From positions 1 through 40,657 of the forward strand of contig JADCJJ010000270.1 in NCBI GenBank assembly GCA_020247085.1: 40,657 nucleotides of DNA. The letters are read 5' to 3'. This DNA comes from Myxococcaceae bacterium (GTDB taxonomy: Bacteria; Myxococcota; Myxococcia; Myxococcales; Myxococcaceae). The notes under the pieces were generated by a model, which was not told where the DNA came from, did no database searches, and saw only the letters and a list, made by a program, of their open reading frames with translations. Each line of letters starts with the position of its first letter. The first letter of the stretch is position 1. The position numbers were made by a program, and so were the translations under genes. Below, one piece after another: positions 33,966 to 40,657 of the stretch.

Positions 33966-35146
33966 AGTGGCTTCTCCTTCTCGCGCTCGGCGCCTGCACG
34001 CTGTCGAACCCGTTCGGCGTCGAGTGCGTGTCCGACGTGAACTGCGGCTGTGCGAACTGCTGCATCGGCTACCGGTGCATTGCGGTGGGGAGCCAGGCGC
34101 TCGACGCAGGCCTGGCCATGGATGCGGGCACGCTCGTGTGGGAGGTCTCCACGCTCGCAGGCGGCACGCGTGGCACGAACGACGGCACCGGCGATGAGGC
34201 CCGATTCGATGCGCCCACGGCCCTCGCGCTCGACGAGACCGGCGTGCTGTTCGTGCTCGACTCGAACAACCACTGCATTCGCCGGGTCGACGCGCAGGGC
34301 GTGGTGACGACGGCGTTCCCCACGGTGTTTCCGTGCGGAGGCACCGGCCTCGACGCGCCTGGCGGCCTCGCGCTCGGCTCCGACGGCACGCTCTACGTGA
34401 GCGACACCGGGCGAAACTGCGTCCGCGCCATCACCGCCAGCGGAACGGCGAGCGTGCTCGCGGGCTCCTGCTCCCGTGACTCGAGCGGCTGCTTCGCGTC
34501 ACCCCCGCGCTTCGCGCAGCCAGCGGGCCTCGCGTGGTCGCCACCCTTCCTCTTCGTCACCGAGACGGCTGCGAACCGCGTGCGGTGGATTCGCCCCGAG
34601 ACTGGAGCGGTGGGGACGCTGGCAGGCCAGGGCTTCGGCACGACGGTGCTCGCCGACGGCGTGTGCTCGTTCAACGCCTCGTGCACGGGCTCCGCGGCGG
34701 GCGCCACCTTCAACGGCCCTGCAGGCGTCGCGGTCGGTGCTCCCGGCGTGCTCTTCGTCGCCGACGTGTACAACTGCGCGCTGCGCCGCCTCACCTGGGA
34801 GCCAGGCTGCACCGTGCAGACGGTGGGGCGCTCCAGCTGCCCGATGTTCACGTCGGAGGACACGAGCAGCCTCCTTCGCAACCCCTTCGCCGTCACCGCG
34901 GGCCTCGGGCCCCTCGCCGGGAGCGCCGTGGTGGCCGACACCGGCAACCACCGCATCGCCGCGGTGAGCGCGACCGGCCTCATCTCCGTGCTGGCCGGGA
35001 GTCGCCAGCGCGGCGCCGTCGACGGAGTTGGCGCAGAGGCGCAGTTCAGCGCACCAGCGGGCCTCGTGATGAGCGCCTCTGGCCGCATCTTCGTCGCCGA
35101 CACCTCGAACAACCGCATTCGGGTGCTGACGCCGGTGACGCGATGA
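33959..35146 (+). CDS. NHL-repeat lipoprotein (copy 1)
   Basis: This 395-residue protein overlaps the caspase gene by 7 nt. Lipobox ALGAC (Cys13) is followed by a Cys-rich head (VNCGCANCCIGYRC). Residues ~60-395 hold about six NHL-type beta-propeller blades, each with a (F/L)xxPxGLALxxxGxLYVxDTxNxxIRR pattern, for instance LDAPGGLALGSDGTLYVSDT and VFVADVYNCALRR-like blocks. NHL propellers bind proteins or glycans. Membrane-bound partner of the caspase operon by position; its ligand is unknown. Confidence 0.9.
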   Translation: MVKWLLLLALGACTLSNPFGVECVSDVNCGCANCCIGYRCIAVGSQALDAGLAMDAGTLVWEVSTLAGGTRGTNDGTGDEARFDAPTALALDETGVLFVLDSNNHCIRRVDAQGVVTTAFPTVFPCGGTGLDAPGGLALGSDGTLYVSDTGRNCVRAITASGTASVLAGSCSRDSSGCFASPPRFAQPAGLAWSPPFLFVTETAANRVRWIRPETGAVGTLAGQGFGTTVLADGVCSFNASCTGSAAGATFNGPAGVAVGAPGVLFVADVYNCALRRLTWEPGCTVQTVGRSSCPMFTSEDTSSLLRNPFAVTAGLGPLAGSAVVADTGNHRIAAVSATGLISVLAGSRQRGAVDGVGAEAQFSAPAGLVMSASGRIFVADTSNNRIRVLTPVTR

Positions 35147-36276
35147 GGGCGCTCTGTGTCGCGCTGTTGGTCGGCTGCGTGCCGATGGGTGGTTTCGACG
35201 CGGGACTGCCCGCCCTCGACGCGAGCGTGCCGCCCGATGCGGGCCCGTTCGACGCCGGAACGACGGGGTGGCGGCTACTCCCGTTCGCCGGGGCTGGCAC
35301 GGCGGGCAACGACGATGGGCCTGGCGCGCAGGCGCGCTTCGCCTCGCCCGCGGGCCTGGCGCTCGACGCCGACGGGTCTCTCTACGTCGCCGACACGGGG
35401 AACCGCGCCATCCGGCGCATCGACCCCCTGGGAAACGTCTCGACCGTCGTCTCCAGTGGGCTCGTCGACCCGACGGGCATCGCGGTCGGCCGCGGCGGCA
35501 CGCTGTTCATCTCGGACACGAGCGAGCAGTGCGTCTTCTTCGTCACGCCGCCGTCAGCGCCGCGCGTCTTCGCGGGCACCTGCGTCATGGGGCAGATGGG
35601 CTTCAGGCGCTGCTACGACTCCGGGCCGGGCACCTTCGGGTCGGGGGTCTTTGGTGGCCCCACCGGGCTGGTGGCCGACGTCGACGCAGGCGTGCTGTAC
35701 GTGGCCGACGCCATCTACGAGACGATTCGGGTCGCGCCCTTCGGCCGGCGCGAGCTGGCGACGCTCGCGGGCACGGACGGCGTGATGGGTGCGCGCGACG
35801 GAGCGTGTGGTCGCAACTTCTGCTGCGGCACCAGCGCCAACGTCATGGGCTGCACCGCGATGCAGGGTACGTCGTTTCGTCGGCCCGTCGACGTGGCGCT
35901 GGCCGATGACGGCTCGTTGCTGGTGGCCGACCGTGACAACTGCGCGGTGCGACGTCTGGCGGCGCCCGGCGCCGCTGCGACCTGCCGCAGCACGACGCTC
36001 TTCGGAGGCACCTGCACCTCGGGCGCGCCGCTCGAGTCCACGCTACGCAACCCGCTCGGCGTGGCCGCGGGCCGTGACGGCGTCGTCTTCGTGAGCGACA
36101 CCGGGAACCGGCGCGTCGTGAAGGTCGACCCCTCGAGGCCGGCGTTCGAGCGCCTCGAGGAGCTTCCCGGCCGCGGCGTGCTGGTGCCCCGCGGCCTCGT
36201 GGTGGACCCGGCGGGGCGGGTGTTCGTCGTCGACGCAGCGATGAACCGGGTGGTGGTGTTCGAACCGCCGCCGTGA
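35143..36276 (+). CDS. NHL-repeat lipoprotein (copy 2)
   Basis: This 377-residue paralogue of the preceding gene starts with an ATGA overlap. Lipobox LLVGC (Cys12) is followed by an Asp/Ala-rich linker, then a propeller of about six blades (GNDDGPGAQARFASPAGLAL, YVADTGNRAIRRID and similar, ending RVFVVDAAMNRVVVF). It also carries several Cys residues in inserted loops (CGRNFCCGTSANVMGC) not present in ordinary NHL proteins, perhaps disulfides. Last gene of the sigma/caspase operon. Confidence 0.9.
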   Translation: MRALCVALLVGCVPMGGFDAGLPALDASVPPDAGPFDAGTTGWRLLPFAGAGTAGNDDGPGAQARFASPAGLALDADGSLYVADTGNRAIRRIDPLGNVSTVVSSGLVDPTGIAVGRGGTLFISDTSEQCVFFVTPPSAPRVFAGTCVMGQMGFRRCYDSGPGTFGSGVFGGPTGLVADVDAGVLYVADAIYETIRVAPFGRRELATLAGTDGVMGARDGACGRNFCCGTSANVMGCTAMQGTSFRRPVDVALADDGSLLVADRDNCAVRRLAAPGAAATCRSTTLFGGTCTSGAPLESTLRNPLGVAAGRDGVVFVSDTGNRRVVKVDPSRPAFERLEELPGRGVLVPRGLVVDPAGRVFVVDAAMNRVVVFEPPP

Positions 36277-36286
36277 GCAACTCCGC

Positions 36287-36666
36287 TCAGCGCTTCTTCA
36301 TGCGCGCGCGAAGCCGCTCGCTGAACCCCGTCTCGTCCATTGAACCGGCGGCGACCGCCAACATCGTCAGCGTCGCAGCGGCCTGAGCGCAGACGAGGCA
36401 TACCCATCGTTGGCGAGGAAGAGGCCGACCGCGAGGAAGTCCATCCGCTTGTTGCCGGCGACGTTGGCGTGGTTCTTCGGGAGCCCAACACCGTACGAGG
36501 CGGCCAGCGCGGCGAGGTCGGGCGTCCCGCGCACGACCAGGCTCTGCGGTCTCGCGAGGGCCGAGTCGCACAGCCCCTCGTCACGCAGCCCTGCGCTTCC
36601 ACCGTGCTCGGCCAGACTCTCGGCGTGGAGCAGCAGCGCCGGTCGATTCACCCACCGCCCCGTCAG
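36287..36666 (-). pseudogene. Frameshifted Doc/Fic-type death-on-curing toxin gene
   Basis: The first frame (36666 down to 36367) reads RWVNRPALLLHAESLAEHGG, then GLRDEGLCDSALARPQ and SYGVGLPKNHANVAGNKR, the Doc layout. The Doc motif HPFxxGNKR is degenerate (HANVAGNKR: Phe to Asn and Asp/Asn to Ala, His kept). The C-terminal part continues only in another frame (QAAATLTMLAVAAGSMDE to RARMKKR, ending 36287), so a frameshift lies near 36375-36395. The start would be CTG at 36666 overlapping the antitoxin stop. Two independent defects suggest a dead toxin. Confidence 0.72.
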
Positions 36667-36801
36667 TTCGCCAGCTCGCAGAAGGTGTCGCATGAACTCG
36701 CGCCCCCGCTCCACCTCTTCGGCCACCTTCGGGTCGTAGGGCGTCAGAATGACCCCGCCGTCGGCCGCCTCACTGAGGAGCTGGAACCCGAGCAGTCGCA
36801 T
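36663..36801 (-). pseudogene. Remnant of the Doc-associated antitoxin gene
   Basis: The frame from ATG 36801 has SEAADGGVILTPYDPKVAEE and VERGREFMR, the C-terminal half of AbrB-type antitoxins paired with Doc. The expected end (ELAN-stop, TGA at 36665-36663) occurs in a different frame, so a small out-of-frame deletion lies near 36675-36690. The DNA-binding N-terminal half is missing or unrecognisable. In the present frame the remnant runs straight into the toxin. Confidence 0.6.
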
Positions 36802-37003
36802 GCCCTCACCGTGGCGGGCTCGAGCCAACCGGCACCCATGAGCGGCCGTGCTGACGCCTCGCGGCCCGGCCTCCTGATGGAGTTTCTCGATGCCGCTTCG
36901 TTGGACTGCCGCGCCAGGTCGTTGAGGTGACTGGGCGTTCTGGACGTCCGCGGCGCGTGAAAGGAAATGTCCCGCGTTTCTGGGGTCGTCCGACACACGC
37001 GCC

Positions 37004-38440
37004 ATGAAAGTCTGGCTCGTGGTGCTTCTGGCAGTGGGTGGGCTCGTCGGCTGCGGTTTCGGCCTGGACGCGCCTCGGTGTTCCTGTTCCGCCTCGACGT
37101 CGCAGGGGCCAAGACCGCTCGACTGTGGCACGTCAGTCTGCATCGGGAGCGACTCGTTCGCCTGCAGCCCCGGCGGGCAGCTCGCCATCTCGCTCAACGC
37201 GTGCGGCGGACCCTCGATGACCGGTCCGACCAGCACCTGCACCCGGCGGACGTGCGATGGGGCGTGTGGTGTGGTGGCTGATGGGTGTGGAGGAATGCTC
37301 CAGTGCGCGGGCTGCAACGCGGGAGAGCGCTGCGGCTCCACCAACCGGTGCGAGCCGCTCTGCGCGGGCGTCACGTGCGCGACCGGCCAGCGCTGTGCGC
37401 CATCCACCGGGGTGTGCATGGCCGACGCGTGCAGCCGGGCGAGCGCGGTGTGCGGCGTCGTCGACGGCCAGACGTGCGGCGTATGCCCGGGCGGCTCGGT
37501 GTGCTCGACGTCGAAGACGGCCTGCATCGAGACGGTGGCCGCGGTGCCCGTGCGGTCCGTCGACTCGACCGCGCTCGTCGGGACGACGCTGTACGTGACG
37601 GGCTTCGACTCGACCTCGGCGCAGGGGCGCGACCTCTACGCCGTCGACCTCACCACGAAGCAGGTGCAGCGCGTGGCATCGGGCACGGTGCTCTCGCCGG
37701 TTCGCGCGAGCGGCCAGACGGTCTTGTGGGCCGAGCTCAACGGGCTGAGGCGGCTCCAGGCCGGCAGCACCACGCCCGTCCCCATCACCGGCACCACCGG
37801 CCAGTGCACCGACCTCGTCGAGGCGGGCGGCTTCATCTACTGCTCCATCGGCGGAGACCCGCGCTTCGGCGTGTCGAGCTTCGGCCTACGCCGCATCCCC
37901 TCGGCGGGCGGGCCCTTCACCTGGACGAAGCAGTCCCTCAACCGCGCGCGGCTCGCGTTCGTCGCGCCGTTCATCTTCTACGTGGGCACCACCGACAACT
38001 TCGCGTCGTTCTCGCACCTCGGTGCGGTCGACACGACGGATGGCATGGACCAGGTCCTCGTGAGCGGTGGCTCGCTCCAGAGCAACTTCGTGCTGGCGAA
38101 CCGGCAAGGCTTCTTCTTCGTCGAGAGCGGCACGCCGTCGAAGCTGACGCAGGCGCCGTTCGACTCGCCGATGGAGCGCGTGCTGCTCGCCGGTGATTGG
38201 TTCGACCGCTCGTCGACGGTGCTCCAGGGGGACGACATCTATGCGGTGACGAAGGTGGGTCCGACACTCGGGCTGTGGCGGGTGCCGCTGTCAAACCCGG
38301 GCTCGCGCACGCTGACGCTGACCGCCGCGGACCTGCAGGCGACCGACCAGGAGCGGCCCGAGGCGATTCACCCGCAGAGCTCGGGCTGGCTGTTCGTCAC
38401 CGACTCCGTCGTGTACCGCACCGTGGGAGCCGTCCAGTGA
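37004..38440 (+). CDS. Cys-rich lipoprotein with propeller-like C-terminal domain
   Basis: This 478-residue protein has lipobox LVGC (Cys17). Residues ~25-180 are very Cys-rich with CxxGxTCATGQRC and CGVCPGGSVCS-type spacing. Residues ~185-478 have repeated strands with LYVTGFDS, LYAVDL, FIYCSIGGD, FIFYVGTTD and DIYAVTK, suggestive of a six- to seven-bladed propeller. First of three genes joined by overlaps (GTGA then ATGA). Ligand and role unknown; likely surface exposed. Confidence 0.85.
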   Translation: MKVWLVVLLAVGGLVGCGFGLDAPRCSCSASTSQGPRPLDCGTSVCIGSDSFACSPGGQLAISLNACGGPSMTGPTSTCTRRTCDGACGVVADGCGGMLQCAGCNAGERCGSTNRCEPLCAGVTCATGQRCAPSTGVCMADACSRASAVCGVVDGQTCGVCPGGSVCSTSKTACIETVAAVPVRSVDSTALVGTTLYVTGFDSTSAQGRDLYAVDLTTKQVQRVASGTVLSPVRASGQTVLWAELNGLRRLQAGSTTPVPITGTTGQCTDLVEAGGFIYCSIGGDPRFGVSSFGLRRIPSAGGPFTWTKQSLNRARLAFVAPFIFYVGTTDNFASFSHLGAVDTTDGMDQVLVSGGSLQSNFVLANRQGFFFVESGTPSKLTQAPFDSPMERVLLAGDWFDRSSTVLQGDDIYAVTKVGPTLGLWRVPLSNPGSRTLTLTAADLQATDQERPEAIHPQSSGWLFVTDSVVYRTVGAVQ

Positions 38441-39762
38441 AGACCTCCGTCCTGTCGTTCTTCGCCGTGGCTGCAGTGATGGCGTCGTGCGGCGTCGCGC
38501 GGGCGCCGATGATGTGTGACGTGCGCACCTGCGCCGGGTGTTGTGACGCGACGGGTACGTGCCGGGCGGGCAGTGAGACGTCGGCGTGTGGCTCGGGTGG
38601 GCTCGCGTGTTCGGCGTGCGGGAGCGGCCAGACATGTGAGCGCCAGGCGTGCCGGTTCAGCACTGGGGTTGGTGGCGGTGCGGCTGCGGGGCAGGCGGGC
38701 GGAGCGTCGGCCGGTGGGCAGGCCGGAGGCTCCATCGGTGGTGGCGCGGCGGGTGGTGCAGCGGCGGGTGGACAGGCCGGAGGCTCCGTCGGTGGCGGCG
38801 CCGGTGGCTCGAGCTGCGCCTGTGACACCTCTTCGACCTGTACCGGCTCGTGCCCGTGCGACGCCGACTGCACCCAGACGGTGCGCTGCACGCCCGCGCG
38901 AGTCGAAGCGCCGGTGCCGCTGGTGTCGCAGGGCCTCAACGCGGTCTCGGCGGTGAATGGCGTCGCCGCTGCCGTGGGAGATGGTCAGACGATTCTGCGC
39001 TTCGAGACCGGGGCGTGGACCCGCGTCACCGCGCCGACGGGCTCGCACCCCTACCACCTGCGTGACGTGCACCTCATCGACGCGCAGAACGGCTGGGCCA
39101 TCGGCGCGTGGGACGTCTCGGTGCAGGGCACGACGTACTCCTACGGCATGGGCCTCAGGCTCACGAACGGCACGTGGACGCTCTCGCAGAACTCGCTCGC
39201 GTGGGGCCTCAACGGGCTCGACCTCGTCGACGCCCAGAACGGTTGGGCGGTGGGCCGTTCGGGCCAGCTCGCGCGCATTCTGTCGGGCTCGTACACCCCG
39301 GGGGCGCCTGGCAACGGTACGACGCTCAACGCCGTCGACGTCACCGACATGAACACCGGCTGGGCCGTCGGCGAGAACGGCACCATTCGTCGGCTGCAGA
39401 ACGGAACCTGGACGACGATTCTCAGCCCCACCTCGTCGTCACTCACGGCGTTGGTGCTGTCCGACGCCAGCACTGGCTGGGCGGTGGGTGCGAACGGCAC
39501 GATTCTGCGCCTCGCCGCAGGAACATGGACGGTGGTGACCCCAGCGGTGACGAACGTGCGGCTCCACGCGGTGGGCCTTGCAGCCGATGGGAGCGCATGG
39601 GCCGTCGGCGAGCGCGGCGTGACGCTCAAGAACCCCGGCACCGGCTGGCAGCAGTGTGAGGCGGCCAACCCGACCGCGCCGACGCTGCGCGGTGTGTCCG
39701 TGAGCGCCTCGGAGCGCTGGGCCGTGGGCGACCTCGGTCATCGGCGGCAGCTCGCGCCATGA
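38437..39762 (+). CDS. Lipoprotein: Cys module, Gly/Ala-rich linker and YCF48-like propeller
   Basis: This 441-residue protein starts at GTG overlapping the previous stop. Lipobox MASC (Cys18) is followed by a Cys module (CAGCCDATGTCRAGS then SACG) nearly the same as that in the protein encoded at 11612-12790. Then comes a Gly/Ala/Ser linker of about 50 residues with repeated GGQAGGS(I/V)GGG. Residues ~165-441 have at least five blades with the hallmark NGWAVGxxGTI, resembling YCF48/BNR-type propellers. Probably a tethered surface receptor or scaffold; partner unknown. Confidence 0.88.
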   Translation: MKTSVLSFFAVAAVMASCGVARAPMMCDVRTCAGCCDATGTCRAGSETSACGSGGLACSACGSGQTCERQACRFSTGVGGGAAAGQAGGASAGGQAGGSIGGGAAGGAAAGGQAGGSVGGGAGGSSCACDTSSTCTGSCPCDADCTQTVRCTPARVEAPVPLVSQGLNAVSAVNGVAAAVGDGQTILRFETGAWTRVTAPTGSHPYHLRDVHLIDAQNGWAIGAWDVSVQGTTYSYGMGLRLTNGTWTLSQNSLAWGLNGLDLVDAQNGWAVGRSGQLARILSGSYTPGAPGNGTTLNAVDVTDMNTGWAVGENGTIRRLQNGTWTTILSPTSSSLTALVLSDASTGWAVGANGTILRLAAGTWTVVTPAVTNVRLHAVGLAADGSAWAVGERGVTLKNPGTGWQQCEAANPTAPTLRGVSVSASERWAVGDLGHRRQLAP

Positions 39763-40322
39763 GGGCCGCTCTCGTGGTGGCTGGTCTGCTCGCGACGGCT
39801 GGCTGTGAACGTGGCTGGCTCATCGTTCCCGAGCGGGCGCTCTCGCTCGACGCGGCCGCACTTCGTCAATCAGGCGTGACGGCCGCGGCGCTCCCCATCG
39901 CGGCTCCAGTGCTGGAGCTTCCGCAAGCGCCGGGAGACGCAGGCCAGGCTCGCGATGATGGCGCTGTCACCACCTTCGACGCGGCCTCGCTTCCCGACCC
40001 GGCGACGGGGCCTCCGTGCGAGCCAGGGGATGAACTGCCGATGACGGTGTCTGCTCGAAGCGACCATGGCTTTCGCGAGCAGTACCGCGCGGCGCTGGAG
40101 ACAGGGCGGCTCGCTGATGGAGCCACTCTGACGCTCCACTTCTGTGGAGACGTGAGGCCCATTGTCGCGCTCGGCTTCACATTGTTCTCGGTGGATCTCG
40201 AGCGGGGCTGGGCAGCGGGGGGCGCGAAATACCTCGCCGCCGAGCGGCTCGTTCAGCACCCGGGCGTGCGCTGGCTGGCCGTGGGTGAAGAGAACCAGAC
40301 CGTCGGCGACCTTCGTGACTGA
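39759..40322 (+). CDS. Small lipoprotein of unknown function
   Basis: This 187-residue protein starts at ATG overlapping the upstream TGA (ATGA). Lipobox TAGC (Cys16) precedes an Asp/Ala-rich spacer and a compact domain (~80-187) with two Cys (PPCEPGDE, LHFCGDV) that could pair. Family not recognised. Third gene of the coupled lipoprotein operon. Confidence 0.8.
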   Translation: MRAALVVAGLLATAGCERGWLIVPERALSLDAAALRQSGVTAAALPIAAPVLELPQAPGDAGQARDDGAVTTFDAASLPDPATGPPCEPGDELPMTVSARSDHGFREQYRAALETGRLADGATLTLHFCGDVRPIVALGFTLFSVDLERGWAAGGAKYLAAERLVQHPGVRWLAVGEENQTVGDLRD

Positions 40323-40411
40323 GCGCTGTCAGTTCTCACGACCGTGTCCGTCCGCCAGATTGCCGTCGGCTCGCACGCACATGACGAGGACGCGCGTGGC
40401 ATCTGGGCGTG

Positions 40412-40657
40412 ATGACGAACGAGAGGCAGCAGCGGAAGTCGGGGTGGAAGCAGTGGAGCGCCGAGGAGGCGCGCGAGGCCCTGAGGGGGTGGCGCGACAG
40501 CGGGATGTCGCTGAACGCGTTCGCTCGACAGGGCGGCCTGAGTCCGCGACGGCTTTCCTGGTGGCGGAAGCGCCTGGGCGAATGGGCACCGGCGAGGGAC
40601 GGAGCGAGCGAGCTTCGACTGGTGCCCGTCATCACGTCGGTGGCGACCGAGGAGATG
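40412..40657 (+). mobile_element. Start of an IS66-type element: OrfA/TnpA (cut by window edge)
   Basis: ATG at 40412 opens an 82-codon frame that runs off the window. It has a WSAEEAREALRGWRDSGMSL segment, then a helix-turn-helix FARQGGLSPRRLSWWRKRLG, the pattern of IS66 accessory protein TnpA/OrfA. TnpB and the TnpC transposase should follow outside the window. The left end of the element should lie in 40323-40411; I could not identify its inverted repeat. Confidence 0.8.

Overview
The window is very GC-rich, with dense genes and strong third-position GC bias. It most likely comes from a myxobacterium (Myxococcota, suborder Cystobacterineae). Markers are a DUF2378/TIGR02265 protein (a family essentially confined to these bacteria), large MopE-motif/Gly-rich lipoproteins, many small predicted lipoproteins, GTG starts and 1-4 nt gene overlaps. 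No tRNA, rRNA or CRISPR array was seen.

Layout. 1-9,340: the end of an unrecognised gene, a tandem-domain universal stress protein, then two translationally coupled paralogous lipoproteins with MopE-type Asp/Cys motifs and a Gly-rich region. 9,340-14,400: DUF2378 protein, M23 peptidase lipoprotein, a three-repeat lipoprotein, a TIGR02996-like protein and an unknown protein. 14,400-23,600, mostly minus strand: ECF sigma, lptC, lptA, [two membrane proteins and an ArnT-like glycosyltransferase on the other strand], lptB, rpoN, hpf, ptsN. This is the classical lipopolysaccharide-export/sigma-54 cluster, split by about 3.3 kb and headed by a sigma factor.

23,600-29,750: the most interesting region. 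A regulatory gap leads into nicotinate phosphoribosyltransferase, a PP2C phosphatase, a YegI-like protein kinase with zinc ribbon and predicted beta-propeller, a nicotinamidase-like hydrolase, and a VWA protein with an intact MIDAS. The phosphatase/kinase/VWA trio matches the TerY-P type signalling triad. Here it is interleaved with both enzymes needed to turn nicotinamide into nicotinate mononucleotide, suggesting NAD salvage under phospho-signalling control.

29,800-36,280: small genes, then a tightly overlapping five-gene operon: ECF sigma factor, membrane anti-sigma-like protein lacking zinc ligands, exported caspase-like protease, and two NHL-propeller lipoproteins.

36,280-40,657: a decayed Doc toxin-antitoxin pair with two frame breaks, three coupled lipoprotein genes (two with propeller-like repeats), and the start of an IS66-type element cut by the window edge.

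Functional calls come from reading motifs. No database search was run.
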